Part shown: piece by piece, positions 18,391 to 26,310 of the stretch | How the letters are laid out: every line of letters begins with the position of its first letter | How positions within the stretch are numbered: position 1 is the stretch's first letter | NCBI GenBank assembly: GCA_031266775.1 | Contig: JAISAQ010000089.1 | Coordinates: 1 to 37,448 of the forward strand | DNA: 37,448 nt | Direction of reading: 5' to 3' | Origin: Treponema sp. | GTDB lineage: Bacteria > Spirochaetota > Spirochaetia > Treponematales > Breznakiellaceae | Notes under the pieces: generated by a model | Databases searched by the model: none | Seen by the model: the letters and a program-made list of their open reading frames with translations, nothing else | What the model was told of the DNA's origin: nothing | Position numbers and translations under genes: made by a program

Positions 18391-19116
18391 TTACTTGCAT
18401 TCCATCCACTCAAGTTCAAAGTCCCAATAAAAGCCGTTCTCCGCCCGTTTGGTTCCGGGAAATCCATGGGTAAGCGTCCCGTAAAACGGCGGAAATTCTT
18501 CCCGTGCTTCCGGGTACGGGTCTATTACATGCGGCTGTACGTTTAAGGTTTCATCCATGTATTCCTCAATGATTTTCCTGTTGCGGTTATCTACCCTCGG
18601 AAAACCGGCGCTAAAAGTAACAAGCCTGGTTTTTCGCAATCCAAACGCATACCCTCCCATTGAGCGTTCTGCCTCGCTGGTGAAGTCATGGTTATACGCC
18701 GGGCCGGGGCTAAAACGGGGGAGTTCCAGTTTGTCGCCCAGATATAACAATCCCAGCGTGATATTTTCATCCCCGGACAATTCAAGAATAAATTTTTCAA
18801 CCATCATTCCGGGAAAATCAAGAATTTCTATTTTATTAAAACCGGTATTTTTTTGGCCGCTGGAATAAATTTGTTCTTCATTCACATCAAATAAAGCCAG
18901 CGTATAATTCATGGCATTGGTAAGGCCGATACAAAGGGAAGATACAAAAACAGATTCCGGGAAAGGCCATACTCCTGTTATTACGGCATTGCTGCCGGTA
19001 AACCCGGCCAGTAGTCCCAGATAATCATCATAAAGATTATTAAGAGGCATTACCAGGTCACTCTGCGGAGAATTGAGCGAGGCGGTTTTGATCCGGTTTT
19101 TATAATAAATATTCAA
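18391..19116 (-). CDS. Distal-tail-like protein (putative)
   Basis: The 241-residue protein is assigned a TTG start at 19116. This overlaps the tape-measure stop as TTGA and has GAGG 8 bases upstream; no good ATG is nearby. It lies directly after the tape measure, where siphophage distal-tail (Dit) proteins are coded. The sequence is beta-rich with a conserved-looking end, FYGTLTHGFPGTKRAENGFYWDFELEWMECK. No enzyme motif or signal peptide is present. Position is the main argument. Confidence 0.55.
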   Translation of the reverse strand: MNIYYKNRIKTASLNSPQSDLVMPLNNLYDDYLGLLAGFTGSNAVITGVWPFPESVFVSSLCIGLTNAMNYTLALFDVNEEQIYSSGQKNTGFNKIEILDFPGMMVEKFILELSGDENITLGLLYLGDKLELPRFSPGPAYNHDFTSEAERSMGGYAFGLRKTRLVTFSAGFPRVDNRNRKIIEEYMDETLNVQPHVIDPYPEAREEFPPFYGTLTHGFPGTKRAENGFYWDFELEWMECK

Positions 19117-22100
19117 TGTACCGCCCTCGCTTTGAGGAAGTAGTGGCCGTCCCCGGCAAGCTGAAAAGTCCTGCGGCCAATCTCGCGGGCATCCAGCTGG
19201 ATAATGACAGTCGCGTTTACTGAAGACGCTTGGCCGGGGCTGTCGAGCATGTCCAATAATTTCAGATGCTGGTCCTGTGTAAGTACGGCTTCCCCGGAGT
19301 TTGCGCGGATCATCATGTGATCCCCGGAATATGAACTGCCGGGAACAATGCCCCCCGTCTCAAACCGGGGGACCGGCTTGTTGGCCGCGATAACGCCTAT
19401 CGAGGCGGCGGTAGTTGCCGCCGTCAGGGCAGACATTGCTATTTTCCCCGCCAGGCCCGACCAGAATTCCGGTATGGCGGCCGCCCATATCGATATTTGC
19501 GCCTGTGCCGCCCCGATAACAGCCTGTAACATCTGCGCTTTCCAGTTTGCCACTTCGGACTTGTACTGCAATTCGGCCTGTTTCCGTGCCAGCTCCTCAT
19601 CTATCCGGGCCTTCTCGTCGGCGTATTCCTGTTCTATCTGCGCCTTTGTCAGGGCCTGGCTTGCCTCGTAAATAGCCAGTTCGTCCCCGGTCAGTTTCGC
19701 CGCCTCAAGCTGCGCATTGTAGTCGGTAACGGTTTCCGCTTCCACAAGCCCCAGGGCATAAAGGCGGGCCTGCATTTCATCATCCAGCATTTTCATTTTT
19801 GCTTCATGCTGTTCTTCCAGCAGTTTGTTTTGTTCTTTGATTTCCCGCTGGATAAGGGTAGTGGATATTTCCACAAGGGAATTGAACACCTGTGCCCCGG
19901 CATTGGCTATCTCGATAATATTGTCCTTGGCCCACTCGAGCATTTCCTGCCCGAATGATATGTTGCCGGTTTTCTCTACCGCCGCCCTGGCCGCTTCGGC
20001 CCGTTCTTTTATAGCGGCAATAACCCGCTCTGTCATGCGCAAATATTCATCGTTTCCGGCTGCCGCTTCCAGTATTGCCGCCTTGTACGCCTCAGTATGC
20101 GTAACTTCGGCTATTGCCCATTGTTCCTCGTTTTCGATGACGCGTTTTTTCCACTCAATTTCGCTTTCCCCGATCCGCTGCCTGTTTTCCATTTCGCGGG
20201 TTATGTCTATAGCGGCATTTTTGTAATCATTCTCCATGGATTCAAGCTCTTTGGATATTTCTACGCGCCTTTTGGAAGCGTAGTACAGGTTTAATTCATC
20301 CTCGAGTTCTTTTTGCTTATTCTCGGAAGCCCGCTGGTAATCAGAGGCAGCTTGCAGGGCAAGTAACGCCCGCTCCCGCTCTATTTTGTAGGCTTCGTAT
20401 TCAGAGACGGTCAGGTCCTGGATTTGTTCGGTGTATTCCTTTGTCTGTTCGGCAAGGCTTCTGTCGGCGGTTACTCTGTTAAACTCCTTATTAAGATCAG
20501 TGGCTTTTGTTAATCCGTTGCTGAGATCTCCAAGAAAACCATTATAGTTTTTCTGCAATTCATCGAGCTCTTCTAATGTTGTGGCCAGGGTATCATTGTA
20601 ATCGCCGCCCGCGTCATCCCGGAGCTTTTCAACTATCGCTATTTGATCCTGTATTGCGGTATACGTTCTATACTGATCGTTCAAGGCGGCCACATCTTTC
20701 ACCCGTTTAGACGCGGCGGAGGCTCTCTGTTCCTCGGCGTCTTTTTCTGTTATTAGCCCGGTGTTTACCTGCCGGCTGGTTTCCGCAATCGCATCGTCAT
20801 AGTCTCTTTCTGCTTTCTCCAGGGCTTCTATCCGTTCTTTTGTCTCATCACGAATTTTATTTATCGCATTTTCTATATTTACCATCTCACTTTTTATTTT
20901 TGCGTTTTTTTCGTTTTCGGCGGTTTCTTCCGCTACTTTCTCGGTCAATTTGTTATATTCCTGCGTTAATTCTGGAATTTTTTGCGTTAAAATATCATAA
21001 TTCAAGGCAAAACCAGACCTGTCTGAACCTTCAAGAATCCCTCTGCGCCAGTCTGTAGTTGCGAAATAATGATCAATAGCTTCTTGCCTTTTCTGTGCCA
21101 GCTCTTCTATTTGGCGGGCGATAATTTCTTTTGCTACTCCCGTCTGTTTTTCTATCTTATTTTTATCCCTTGAAAATTCACCAAGCAGTTCAAGCCCTCC
21201 GGATGAATTCAGAAGCAATTGTTCTTGAGCATAGGCCAGATCTTGTTGCGCGTCTCTCAACTCTTTTTCTATAATTTCAAACCGCGTTCTGGCCTCGTTT
21301 TTCATAAGCTCTTCAAATTCGGCATTGTCTCTCTCATAAGCCTCGGTGAAATCAAATTCCCGGCCCTCCTTTTTGGCGCGTGCCATTTCGTCATTATATG
21401 ATTTTATTATTTTTTTCAAGTCTTCCAGCCGTTTTATTCTTTCCAGATTATCCGTGTATCTTTTCTGCTCGTCAGTAGCCTTATTTATCCCGCTAATAAT
21501 ACTGGTAAAGAAATCCCGTATCGGCCGCACCGCTTTTTCAAACGATTCTCCGGCGTTTGTTTTGAATCTTGATACTTCGGTGTTATAAGCGCTTTGAGAT
21601 CTGACGGCATCATTTACCGCCGTTGCGGCGTTTCCAAATGCGGCTTTCATGGAATCAAGAATTATCGCCTGTGCTTTTGCATGTTGGCCGGTTTCCTCAA
21701 ACTGTTTTACCTGTTTCTTCTGCTCCTCGGTAAACTTAAGACCGTACCGGCTCAAGGTCTCCAAACTCTCCGCCGGATTATCCAGAGCCTTCCCGAACTG
21801 GTTCGCCGTGCCCGCAAGGTCTCCTCCCATAACGGCGGCCATGTTGATAAGTCCTTCAGAGGCCCGGTTAAATGTGTCTCCGGTGATGGAAGTAAACCCC
21901 AGGAGAACGGACTGCATATCCTGTATTTCTTTGGACGTATACCCGGTCTGTTTTCCCAATTCGTCCGCCACGTCCATTAATTTCTGTTGTGAAGTCCACG
22001 CATCCGCTCCGGTTGCCCTGACAACCGCCCCCAGCCGGGCATTGGCTACTTCCTGGGCCTGGTACACGGCTATGGACTCCTTGGCAAACTGGGGAAATGC

Positions 22101-22853
22101 CATAACAGCTTTGAATGCCAGGTCGACTATTTTTGTCCACCCCGCGGTAGTAAGGGCGGTAAATGACGCCATACTACTTTTGTTTTTTTCTGTGGCTTTA
22201 CCAAGATTATTATATTGTTCAGCCTGTTCTTTAAGCCTGTCTTCTATGGTTTTTTGCTCTTTTTCCAGTCCATCGTATTCACCTTTTAGTTGTTCAAGCC
22301 CTTTAATTTCCTTCATTTGGGCCTGTTGAATTTGAGAATCCCGTTCCTTTGCGGAAATAACGCCTAATCTATTCAGGTCATTGATTTCTTTCAGTTCCGT
22401 TTCATAGTCATTTTGCAGTTTTGTTATAACGGCCAGCCGGGCTTCTTCCTCACCCCCCTGCGCTTTAACCACGGCGGATTCGGCCGTTGCTTTTTTCCGC
22501 TCCAGCATTTTAATTGTATTTTCAATCTCTTTTGCCTGTTTTCTTTGTCCCTCCAGCATTGCCCATTTTTCGACTTCTCCGGCTTTTTCCGCCTCCTTTA
22601 TAGCCTTTTCCAGATCCTTAAAATATTTTTTTGCGTCACCTCCCGTTAAAGCCGTAAATTTCTGGGTTAAGCCGCCTATTTCGTTGGTCAGTGCTTTGAC
22701 GGTTTTTTTCAATATTTCCGACGGCCTTTCGACTCCCGAAAGGATTTTTTTCCCCAAACCGTCAAATTTCTTGCTGACCGTCATTATATCGTGATCAAGT
22801 GAGTCAAGTCGTAAACGGACCTCCATAAAGACGCTACCTACATTTTCAGCCAT
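19113..22853 (-). CDS. Phage tail tape-measure protein
   Basis: It sets tail length and is threaded through the tail tube. The start is ATG 22853 (MAENVGSVFMEVRLRLDSLDHD), with GGAGG upstream; the frame extends 18 codons further without support. The 1246-residue protein has long coiled coils (residues about 60-230 and 520-1130, rich in Glu, Lys, Ala and Gln). A globular region at about 270-430 (FAKESIAVYQAQEVANARLGAVVRATG..., VLLGFTSITGDTFNRASEGLINMA) is the conserved domain of this family. A hydrophobic stretch follows at about 1145-1195 (AQISIWAAAIPEFWSGLAGKIAMSALTAA). It ends with FETGGIVPGSSYSGDHMMIRANSGEAVL, a standard tape-measure C-terminus. By the usual 0.15 nm per residue this predicts a tail of roughly 185 nm. 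Confidence 0.92.
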   Translation of the reverse strand: MAENVGSVFMEVRLRLDSLDHDIMTVSKKFDGLGKKILSGVERPSEILKKTVKALTNEIGGLTQKFTALTGGDAKKYFKDLEKAIKEAEKAGEVEKWAMLEGQRKQAKEIENTIKMLERKKATAESAVVKAQGGEEEARLAVITKLQNDYETELKEINDLNRLGVISAKERDSQIQQAQMKEIKGLEQLKGEYDGLEKEQKTIEDRLKEQAEQYNNLGKATEKNKSSMASFTALTTAGWTKIVDLAFKAVMAFPQFAKESIAVYQAQEVANARLGAVVRATGADAWTSQQKLMDVADELGKQTGYTSKEIQDMQSVLLGFTSITGDTFNRASEGLINMAAVMGGDLAGTANQFGKALDNPAESLETLSRYGLKFTEEQKKQVKQFEETGQHAKAQAIILDSMKAAFGNAATAVNDAVRSQSAYNTEVSRFKTNAGESFEKAVRPIRDFFTSIISGINKATDEQKRYTDNLERIKRLEDLKKIIKSYNDEMARAKKEGREFDFTEAYERDNAEFEELMKNEARTRFEIIEKELRDAQQDLAYAQEQLLLNSSGGLELLGEFSRDKNKIEKQTGVAKEIIARQIEELAQKRQEAIDHYFATTDWRRGILEGSDRSGFALNYDILTQKIPELTQEYNKLTEKVAEETAENEKNAKIKSEMVNIENAINKIRDETKERIEALEKAERDYDDAIAETSRQVNTGLITEKDAEEQRASAASKRVKDVAALNDQYRTYTAIQDQIAIVEKLRDDAGGDYNDTLATTLEELDELQKNYNGFLGDLSNGLTKATDLNKEFNRVTADRSLAEQTKEYTEQIQDLTVSEYEAYKIERERALLALQAASDYQRASENKQKELEDELNLYYASKRRVEISKELESMENDYKNAAIDITREMENRQRIGESEIEWKKRVIENEEQWAIAEVTHTEAYKAAILEAAAGNDEYLRMTERVIAAIKERAEAARAAVEKTGNISFGQEMLEWAKDNIIEIANAGAQVFNSLVEISTTLIQREIKEQNKLLEEQHEAKMKMLDDEMQARLYALGLVEAETVTDYNAQLEAAKLTGDELAIYEASQALTKAQIEQEYADEKARIDEELARKQAELQYKSEVANWKAQMLQAVIGAAQAQISIWAAAIPEFWSGLAGKIAMSALTAATTAASIGVIAANKPVPRFETGGIVPGSSYSGDHMMIRANSGEAVLTQDQHLKLLDMLDSPGQASSVNATVIIQLDAREIGRRTFQLAGDGHYFLKARAVH

Positions 22854-22891
22854 TGTCGGAGCCCTCCGGCAGCATTTTTTGCTTTTTTCCC

Positions 22892-22920
22892 TTGACAAAC
22901 CCCTCAACAGGCACTATTCT
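22892..22920 (+). promoter_or_regulatory. Near-consensus promoter for the small antisense membrane gene
   Basis: TTGACA (22892-22897) and TATTCT (22915-22920) are spaced by exactly 17 bases. The promoter lies in the 194-base gap between the tape-measure start and the chaperone gene and points against the tail operon, so its transcript begins just upstream of AGGAGA. Confidence 0.6.
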
Positions 22921-22939
22921 GAAAAATAAGAGGAGATTA

Positions 22940-23023
22940 ATGATGTTTTTTGGGTATATTTTGGGCATAATCATTCTCTTGCTCGTGATGAGATGGGCCA
23001 AAAAAAAGGTCGAAAAAGATTGA
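22940..23023 (+). CDS. Tiny single-membrane-span peptide coded against the tail operon
   Basis: AGGAGA (22931-22936) precedes two ATG codons (22940 and 22943), giving 27 or 26 residues. The peptide is FFGYILGIIILLLVM, one hydrophobic span, followed by a basic end RWAKKKVEKD. A promoter with perfect -35 and 17-base spacing lies directly upstream, which is strong support for so short a gene. The layout (short hydrophobic helix, positive tail, own promoter) is like small phage membrane peptides and type I toxins, but no family is recognised. Possible roles are a holin-like or lysis-timing peptide, a superinfection or toxin peptide, or a structural membrane factor; all are inference. No antitoxin RNA was identified. 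Confidence 0.5.
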   Translation: MMFFGYILGIIILLLVMRWAKKKVEKD

Positions 23024-23047
23024 ATCCAAACTGATTTCCCCTATCCA

Positions 23048-23806
23048 TTACTTTTTAGGCCCCCCGATTACCTTCCTCCGGCCTTTCGTCTTTATCTCTA
23101 TCTGCCGGTTTTTGAGATAGTCCGCGTACACCTTCCAGGCATAACGGTCCATATCCTGCCGGTTGTGGTCGGTAAATACCCCCGTCAGATGGCCGGTCGG
23201 GTTATCCTTCCCGGTTTCCGCAAGAATAGCCGCTTCCAAAAACTCTTCATCGGTGATTTTTTTAATGTCCGATACATCCGTACCGTTTACCCACTCGGTT
23301 AAAAACTTAAAAGTATCTTCTGGCAGGATAAAACCCAGAAACAGTTCCGTATCGGTGATACGGCGGCTTAATTCCTTCTGCTGTGTATGCGGAAGCCCGG
23401 AAAGGTCAATCTTCTTAATCTCCTCCAGTTCTTTCCGCTTCCCGCTGATAACGAAATCATGTTCCCCCACGAGGGAGGCGATCTGGTCGTATGCGGGCCG
23501 GTTCAAACAGGCGGCAATAAGCTTCTCCTGATAGTTTCGCAGTTCTATCATCTGTTCGCGGCTTATCTCTTTTGACCCTTCCCGGACAATGTTGGAATAA
23601 TTCCCGAAGGAACGGATCTGGGTAGCGTTGAGGCACCGGAGTTCGCAAAATATTTCAACACCGTTAAATGGGACTTTTACCCAGTGGAATAACCCGCCGC
23701 GAATCGCTTCCAGCGGGTTATAGCCAACAGGTAAACCCGGACTGTCTTTAATAGTCCGGGTTTCAAGTTCTTCCCGCACCAGACGGCGGATAAGTTTTTT
23801 AAACAT
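23048..23806 (-). CDS. Tail assembly chaperone-like protein
   Basis: The 252-residue protein starts at ATG 23806 and overlaps the tail-tube stop by 8 bases (ATGTTTAA). It lies between the tail tube and the tape measure, the place of tail assembly chaperones in siphophages. It has a charged helical sequence (REELETRTI..., EISREQMIELRNYQEKLIAACLNRP) and ends in a basic segment, KTKGRRKVIGGPKK. Most such loci make a second, longer product by a -1 frameshift. I found no clear slippery heptamer at the 3' end, and the gap to the tape measure is filled by a gene on the other strand. Function is assigned by position. Confidence 0.6.
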   Translation of the reverse strand: MFKKLIRRLVREELETRTIKDSPGLPVGYNPLEAIRGGLFHWVKVPFNGVEIFCELRCLNATQIRSFGNYSNIVREGSKEISREQMIELRNYQEKLIAACLNRPAYDQIASLVGEHDFVISGKRKELEEIKKIDLSGLPHTQQKELSRRITDTELFLGFILPEDTFKFLTEWVNGTDVSDIKKITDEEFLEAAILAETGKDNPTGHLTGVFTDHNRQDMDRYAWKVYADYLKNRQIEIKTKGRRKVIGGPKK

Positions 23807-24749
23807 CGTAAACCTTCAGGGCCTCGAACTGTTCGAGCGTATACTCAAACCGTTTGTCTGCGGGAAGGAGCACGCCGTTTTCGTCGGTGTATTCGGTGGC
23901 GTTAATGTTATAGGCAAACTGCGCCCACACCTTCGCTTCCATCGGAACATCACCCTCGGTTCCCGTGCAGCACCAGAACAGGCGCCGGTCAAAGTGAGTA
24001 ACCTGATCGATGGTGGAAGTCCCGTCCCCGTACAGGGGGGCCATTACGTCCAGCGAAAAGAGCGGCGATCCGCTGGTTTGGGAAGTAGGCGGCAGATAAA
24101 CAGAAGGTTCCACCCCGTCGGAGGGGATATATTCCCCGCCCTGGATCATCTGCAAAAGTTCGTCATTCTTGAACTTGGCAGTAATCGCCGGGGAAACCCC
24201 GAGACGCTTGGCGGGAATGACCATCCGGGTAATCGTCCCCTTGGCCCCTTCCAGGTCAATTTCCTCCTTCTCCTTCATGTCGTTGGGGAGGGTTACGCCG
24301 ATAGTTTCATCGTTGAAGTACTTGATGTAATAAACCCCAAGGCCGCCGTATCTCCGGCACTGCCCGAAGTCAAGGGCCCCGGCCAGTTCGCCCTTTATCT
24401 GCAATTCAAAAGCTCCTGCGGCACTGGCCATGAGTCTCCCGGTTGCGGAGTCAACACTGAACGTTACCCCGGAAAATCCCGCCGCGTTAAGCGCGGTAAC
24501 AGCGCCAGAGGGATTAACCGCCGTAATGCCGCCGCCGGAGAAGTCAACATCTTCTTCCTGCCAGGGACCGCCGTCAATTTTTACCGACAGCGGGGCTTCA
24601 CCGCTGTCAAGTACACCGGTAAGATCAATCTCGCCGGTAAACCCGAGGGTCCTCTGGGGCCCGGCATAGGTTTTATCAGGGTTGCACCGCTTTACCCTGA
24701 ATCCTTCAAGTGCGAACCGCGCCTTGTTTTTCGTTACTTCTACAGCCAT
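23799..24749 (-). CDS. Major tail (tube) protein
   Basis: The 316-residue protein starts at ATG 24749 with AAGGAG upstream. It is the first gene after a terminator-like hairpin. Position (before chaperone and tape measure), size and beta-rich sequence fit a tail-tube subunit. Residues about 35-135 (GEIDLTGVLDSGEAPLSVKIDGGPWQEEDVDFSGGG..., FELQIKGELAGALDFGQ) look like an inserted domain seen in some tube or sheath proteins. The remaining part (GAKGTITRMVIPAKRLGVSPAITAKFKNDELLQM..., DQVTHFDRRLFWCCTG) forms the core. No sheath protein is present anywhere in the operon, which implies a non-contractile tail. Confidence 0.7.
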   Translation of the reverse strand: MAVEVTKNKARFALEGFRVKRCNPDKTYAGPQRTLGFTGEIDLTGVLDSGEAPLSVKIDGGPWQEEDVDFSGGGITAVNPSGAVTALNAAGFSGVTFSVDSATGRLMASAAGAFELQIKGELAGALDFGQCRRYGGLGVYYIKYFNDETIGVTLPNDMKEKEEIDLEGAKGTITRMVIPAKRLGVSPAITAKFKNDELLQMIQGGEYIPSDGVEPSVYLPPTSQTSGSPLFSLDVMAPLYGDGTSTIDQVTHFDRRLFWCCTGTEGDVPMEAKVWAQFAYNINATEYTDENGVLLPADKRFEYTLEQFEALKVYDV

Positions 24750-24783
24750 AAAATACTCCTTACGCCTCCCGGCGTTAATTAAT

Positions 24784-24817
24784 AAAAACGCCCATGCTGT
24801 CTCACGACATGAGGGCG
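24784..24817 (-). terminator. Intra-operon terminator/attenuator hairpin before the tail-tube gene
   Basis: Read on the minus strand, CGCCC-TC-ATG pairs with CAT-GGGCG around an 11-base loop and is followed by TTTTTATT. This is a rho-independent-type signal placed between the tail-terminator and tail-tube genes. It may set the ratio of connector to tube transcripts. Inside the loop is TGTC-GTGA-GACA, a small stem with a GNRA-type tetraloop. Confidence 0.55.
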
Positions 24818-24824
24818 CTAATTC

Positions 24825-25184
24825 CTACAATCGTTTGGGGACATAAAACATCCGCTCCATCACCAGGCTTTTGTCGCTTTCCTCTACATACGGCCCGAAC
24901 CAGTCTCCGTTGCTCATAACCCGGAACTTCCCGCCATCCACCTTTTCAAGCCATACGCTCAAATTCAACAGCTTGCTTAATTCCTCATAGATATATTTTT
25001 CGAGTAATATTTGTTCGCCCTGTTCCCGGTGGACGATGATTCGGAGATTCAGCCGGTCATACGTTGGCCCCGGTTCCGGTTTGACACACACATAGGGAGG
25101 CGGCGGTACGGTATCGCTGTTCCCAAAAGGTATCACATTTTGTATGGAACCGGTTTTGAGCCGGTCAATGACGGCCTTAATCAC
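24825..25184 (-). CDS. Tail terminator / tail completion-like protein
   Basis: The 119-residue protein starts at GTG 25184, overlapping the upstream stop by 8 bases (GTGATTAA). It has the size and order of tail-terminator proteins, which cap the top of the tail tube. The sequence MIKAVIDRLKTG, then NVIPFGNSDTVPPPPYVCVKPEPGP and the downstream basic/aromatic strands resemble that family in pattern only. It comes immediately before the intra-operon terminator. Confidence 0.6.
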   Translation of the reverse strand: MIKAVIDRLKTGSIQNVIPFGNSDTVPPPPYVCVKPEPGPTYDRLNLRIIVHREQGEQILLEKYIYEELSKLLNLSVWLEKVDGGKFRVMSNGDWFGPYVEESDKSLVMERMFYVPKRL

Positions 25185-25560
25185 TGAACACCTTCTTTAT
25201 TTCGTTCATGAAATGAGGCACCTGGTCCCTGACGGTCTGTTCAAGGACTGCGTGTTTCCGGTTATGGGAAAGTTCAAGAGATTTTCCGTACTTAACGCCA
25301 TGAGCCAAGCCAAAACCGATTATACCCAGTAATTTATAGTCAATCGTAAATCCGCGGACAGACCGAATAGCCAGCCGTGTCCGATTTGTCCAGAATTGGC
25401 CTTTATTTTGTTCCAATCCCTGGCTTTCCTGTAATGCCTGCTTTGATAACAGTGCGCACTTTTTGCATATTACCAAGGCGGCGGCTTTCCGGCGGCCAAA
25501 CGCACTGTTAATATTTTCAATGACCTTCGCTACGCCGTTACTGCTCGTTACTATTGCCAT
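25177..25560 (-). CDS. HK97 gp10-like head-tail joining / tail component
   Basis: The 127-residue protein starts at ATG 25560 and overlaps the previous gene by 23 bases. An N-terminal helical part rich in Ala, Lys and Arg (INSAFGRRKAAALVICKKCALLSKQALQES) is followed by NRTRLAIRSVRG. The end, AHGVKYGKSLELSHNRKHAVLEQTVRDQVPHFMNEI, matches the YG.yle...r.ailep pattern of the gp10-like family. This family acts at the neck between head and tail. Confidence 0.7.
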   Translation of the reverse strand: MAIVTSSNGVAKVIENINSAFGRRKAAALVICKKCALLSKQALQESQGLEQNKGQFWTNRTRLAIRSVRGFTIDYKLLGIIGFGLAHGVKYGKSLELSHNRKHAVLEQTVRDQVPHFMNEIKKVFSD

Positions 25561-25771
25561 TTACCATCACCCCCAGCTTTCTGGTCTGCATAACCGACGC
25601 TATCTGCCTGATTATCCCCCAGGCTTCCTGTTCCGTAACCGGAATTATTTCCCCCTGAACGGAAATAGGAATAAGCCATTCATCCGATTCGTCAATAATG
25701 ATCTTTTCTTCTCCGCCCTTTTTCCCGTAAGGGGGAAGCGTTTGTCCCGCATGTTTTTCCTGAAACGTCAT
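25538..25771 (-). CDS. Small phage neck-region protein of unknown function
   Basis: The 77-residue protein is assigned start ATG 25771, overlapping the upstream stop as ATGA. It begins MTFQEKHAGQTLPPYGKKGG and has a hydrophilic, acidic middle (EEKIIIDESDEWLIPISVQGE) and a helical C-terminus (EAWGIIRQIASVMQTRKLGVMV). No family was recognised. Tight coupling on both sides suggests it is a genuine member of the neck module. Confidence 0.55.
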   Translation of the reverse strand: MTFQEKHAGQTLPPYGKKGGEEKIIIDESDEWLIPISVQGEIIPVTEQEAWGIIRQIASVMQTRKLGVMVNGNSNEQ

Positions 25772-26172
25772 CTGCCCGCCCTCACTAACGGGGCTTGCCG
25801 CGCATAGACACACCCCTCAACAATTAAATCATCCGGTACGCTCGCCTTCCATTTCCGTATCATCCCGGTATTTGCGGTGATAATCTCCCCTTCCCGCAAA
25901 TCAACATCCGGTAGCATAACAATATAGGCGGTCTGGTTCGTCGTAAGCCCCGTGGGGCAACCGCCGTATCCTGTACGTCCCCAGACTGGTGGGATATTCT
26001 CACCACCGCCTTTTTTCGGTTCCGGCGTTGCCGTGGTATTCCTCAATCATCGTGCCGAAAACCGTTGTCTATGAGCGGGTAACGGTCCCAAGTAATGCAT
26101 ACCGGGTTTATTTCGACAAGCTGTTTAATCCCTTTGTAGTGACTTTCCCAAAACATTACCAGAATTGTTCAT
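25768..26172 (-). pseudogene. Head-tail connector-like gene interrupted by homopolymer frameshifts
   Basis: ATG 26172 has an excellent ribosome site (GAGGAGGG, then TTATTA), but its frame stops after 15 codons. Three open pieces in different frames together make one protein of about 133 residues. Piece 1 begins MNNSGNV. Piece 2 reads WESHYKGIKQLVEINPVCIT and goes on to WDRYPLIDNGF. Piece 3, from about 26000, reads KKGGGENIPPVWGRTGYGG and ends EGCVYARQAPLVRAGR. Deleting one base from each of three homopolymer runs (TTTT near 26150, TTTT near 26061, AAAAAA near 26021, all as read on the minus strand) restores a single frame from ATG to stop. The pattern (ITWDRYPLIDNGFG..., PTGLTTNQTAYIVML, RQAPL) fits phage neck/connector proteins. 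It is either decayed, sequence error, or less likely expressed as coupled fragments: TTG 26046 overlaps a TGA, and ATG 26156 could start piece 2. Confidence 0.55.
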
Positions 26173-26205
26173 TAATAACCCTCCTCACCTTGCGGCTGAT
26201 CTTTA

Positions 26206-26226
26206 TAAGCCTTATAATAAGGCTTA
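26206..26226. promoter_or_regulatory. Perfect 21-bp palindrome over the tail-operon -10 box (operator)
   Basis: TAAGCCTTAT and ATAAGGCTTA are mirror arms around a single central A. The site covers the -10 box of the tail-operon promoter and is 83 bases from the divergent ribbon-helix-helix gene. This is the position of a repressor operator. Binding by that protein is inference. Confidence 0.6.
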
Positions 26227-26242
26227 ATTTAGGGCTTGTCAA
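26214..26242 (-). promoter_or_regulatory. Near-consensus promoter of the tail operon
   Basis: On the minus strand TTGACA (26242-26237) and TATTAT (26219-26214) are 17 bases apart, matching the vegetative consensus at 11 of 12 positions. It reads towards the connector gene, whose ribosome site begins about 30 bases downstream of the -10 box. It lies within 80 bases of the RHH gene and would drive the entire 15-kb tail operon. Confidence 0.7.
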
Positions 26243-26281
26243 TGGAAATTATCAAAAAAAGCAAAAAAATCGCAATTAATA

Positions 26282-26310
26282 TTTACAAACGTAGTCGATA
26301 ATGGTATTAT
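26282..26310 (+). promoter_or_regulatory. Promoter-like element at the start of the ribbon-helix-helix gene
   Basis: TTTACA (26282-26287) and TATTAT (26305-26310) are 17 bases apart, but the -10 box overlaps the only usable ATG (26309). Either the gene is translated from a longer transcript or this match is fortuitous. Confidence 0.3.

Noticed and set aside
22854-23047. Minus-strand frames (25-36 codons) in the chaperone/tape-measure gap as a second chaperone product
   Set aside because: No slippery heptamer at the end of the chaperone gene and no ribosome site; the plus-strand frame has a full promoter and ribosome site instead.
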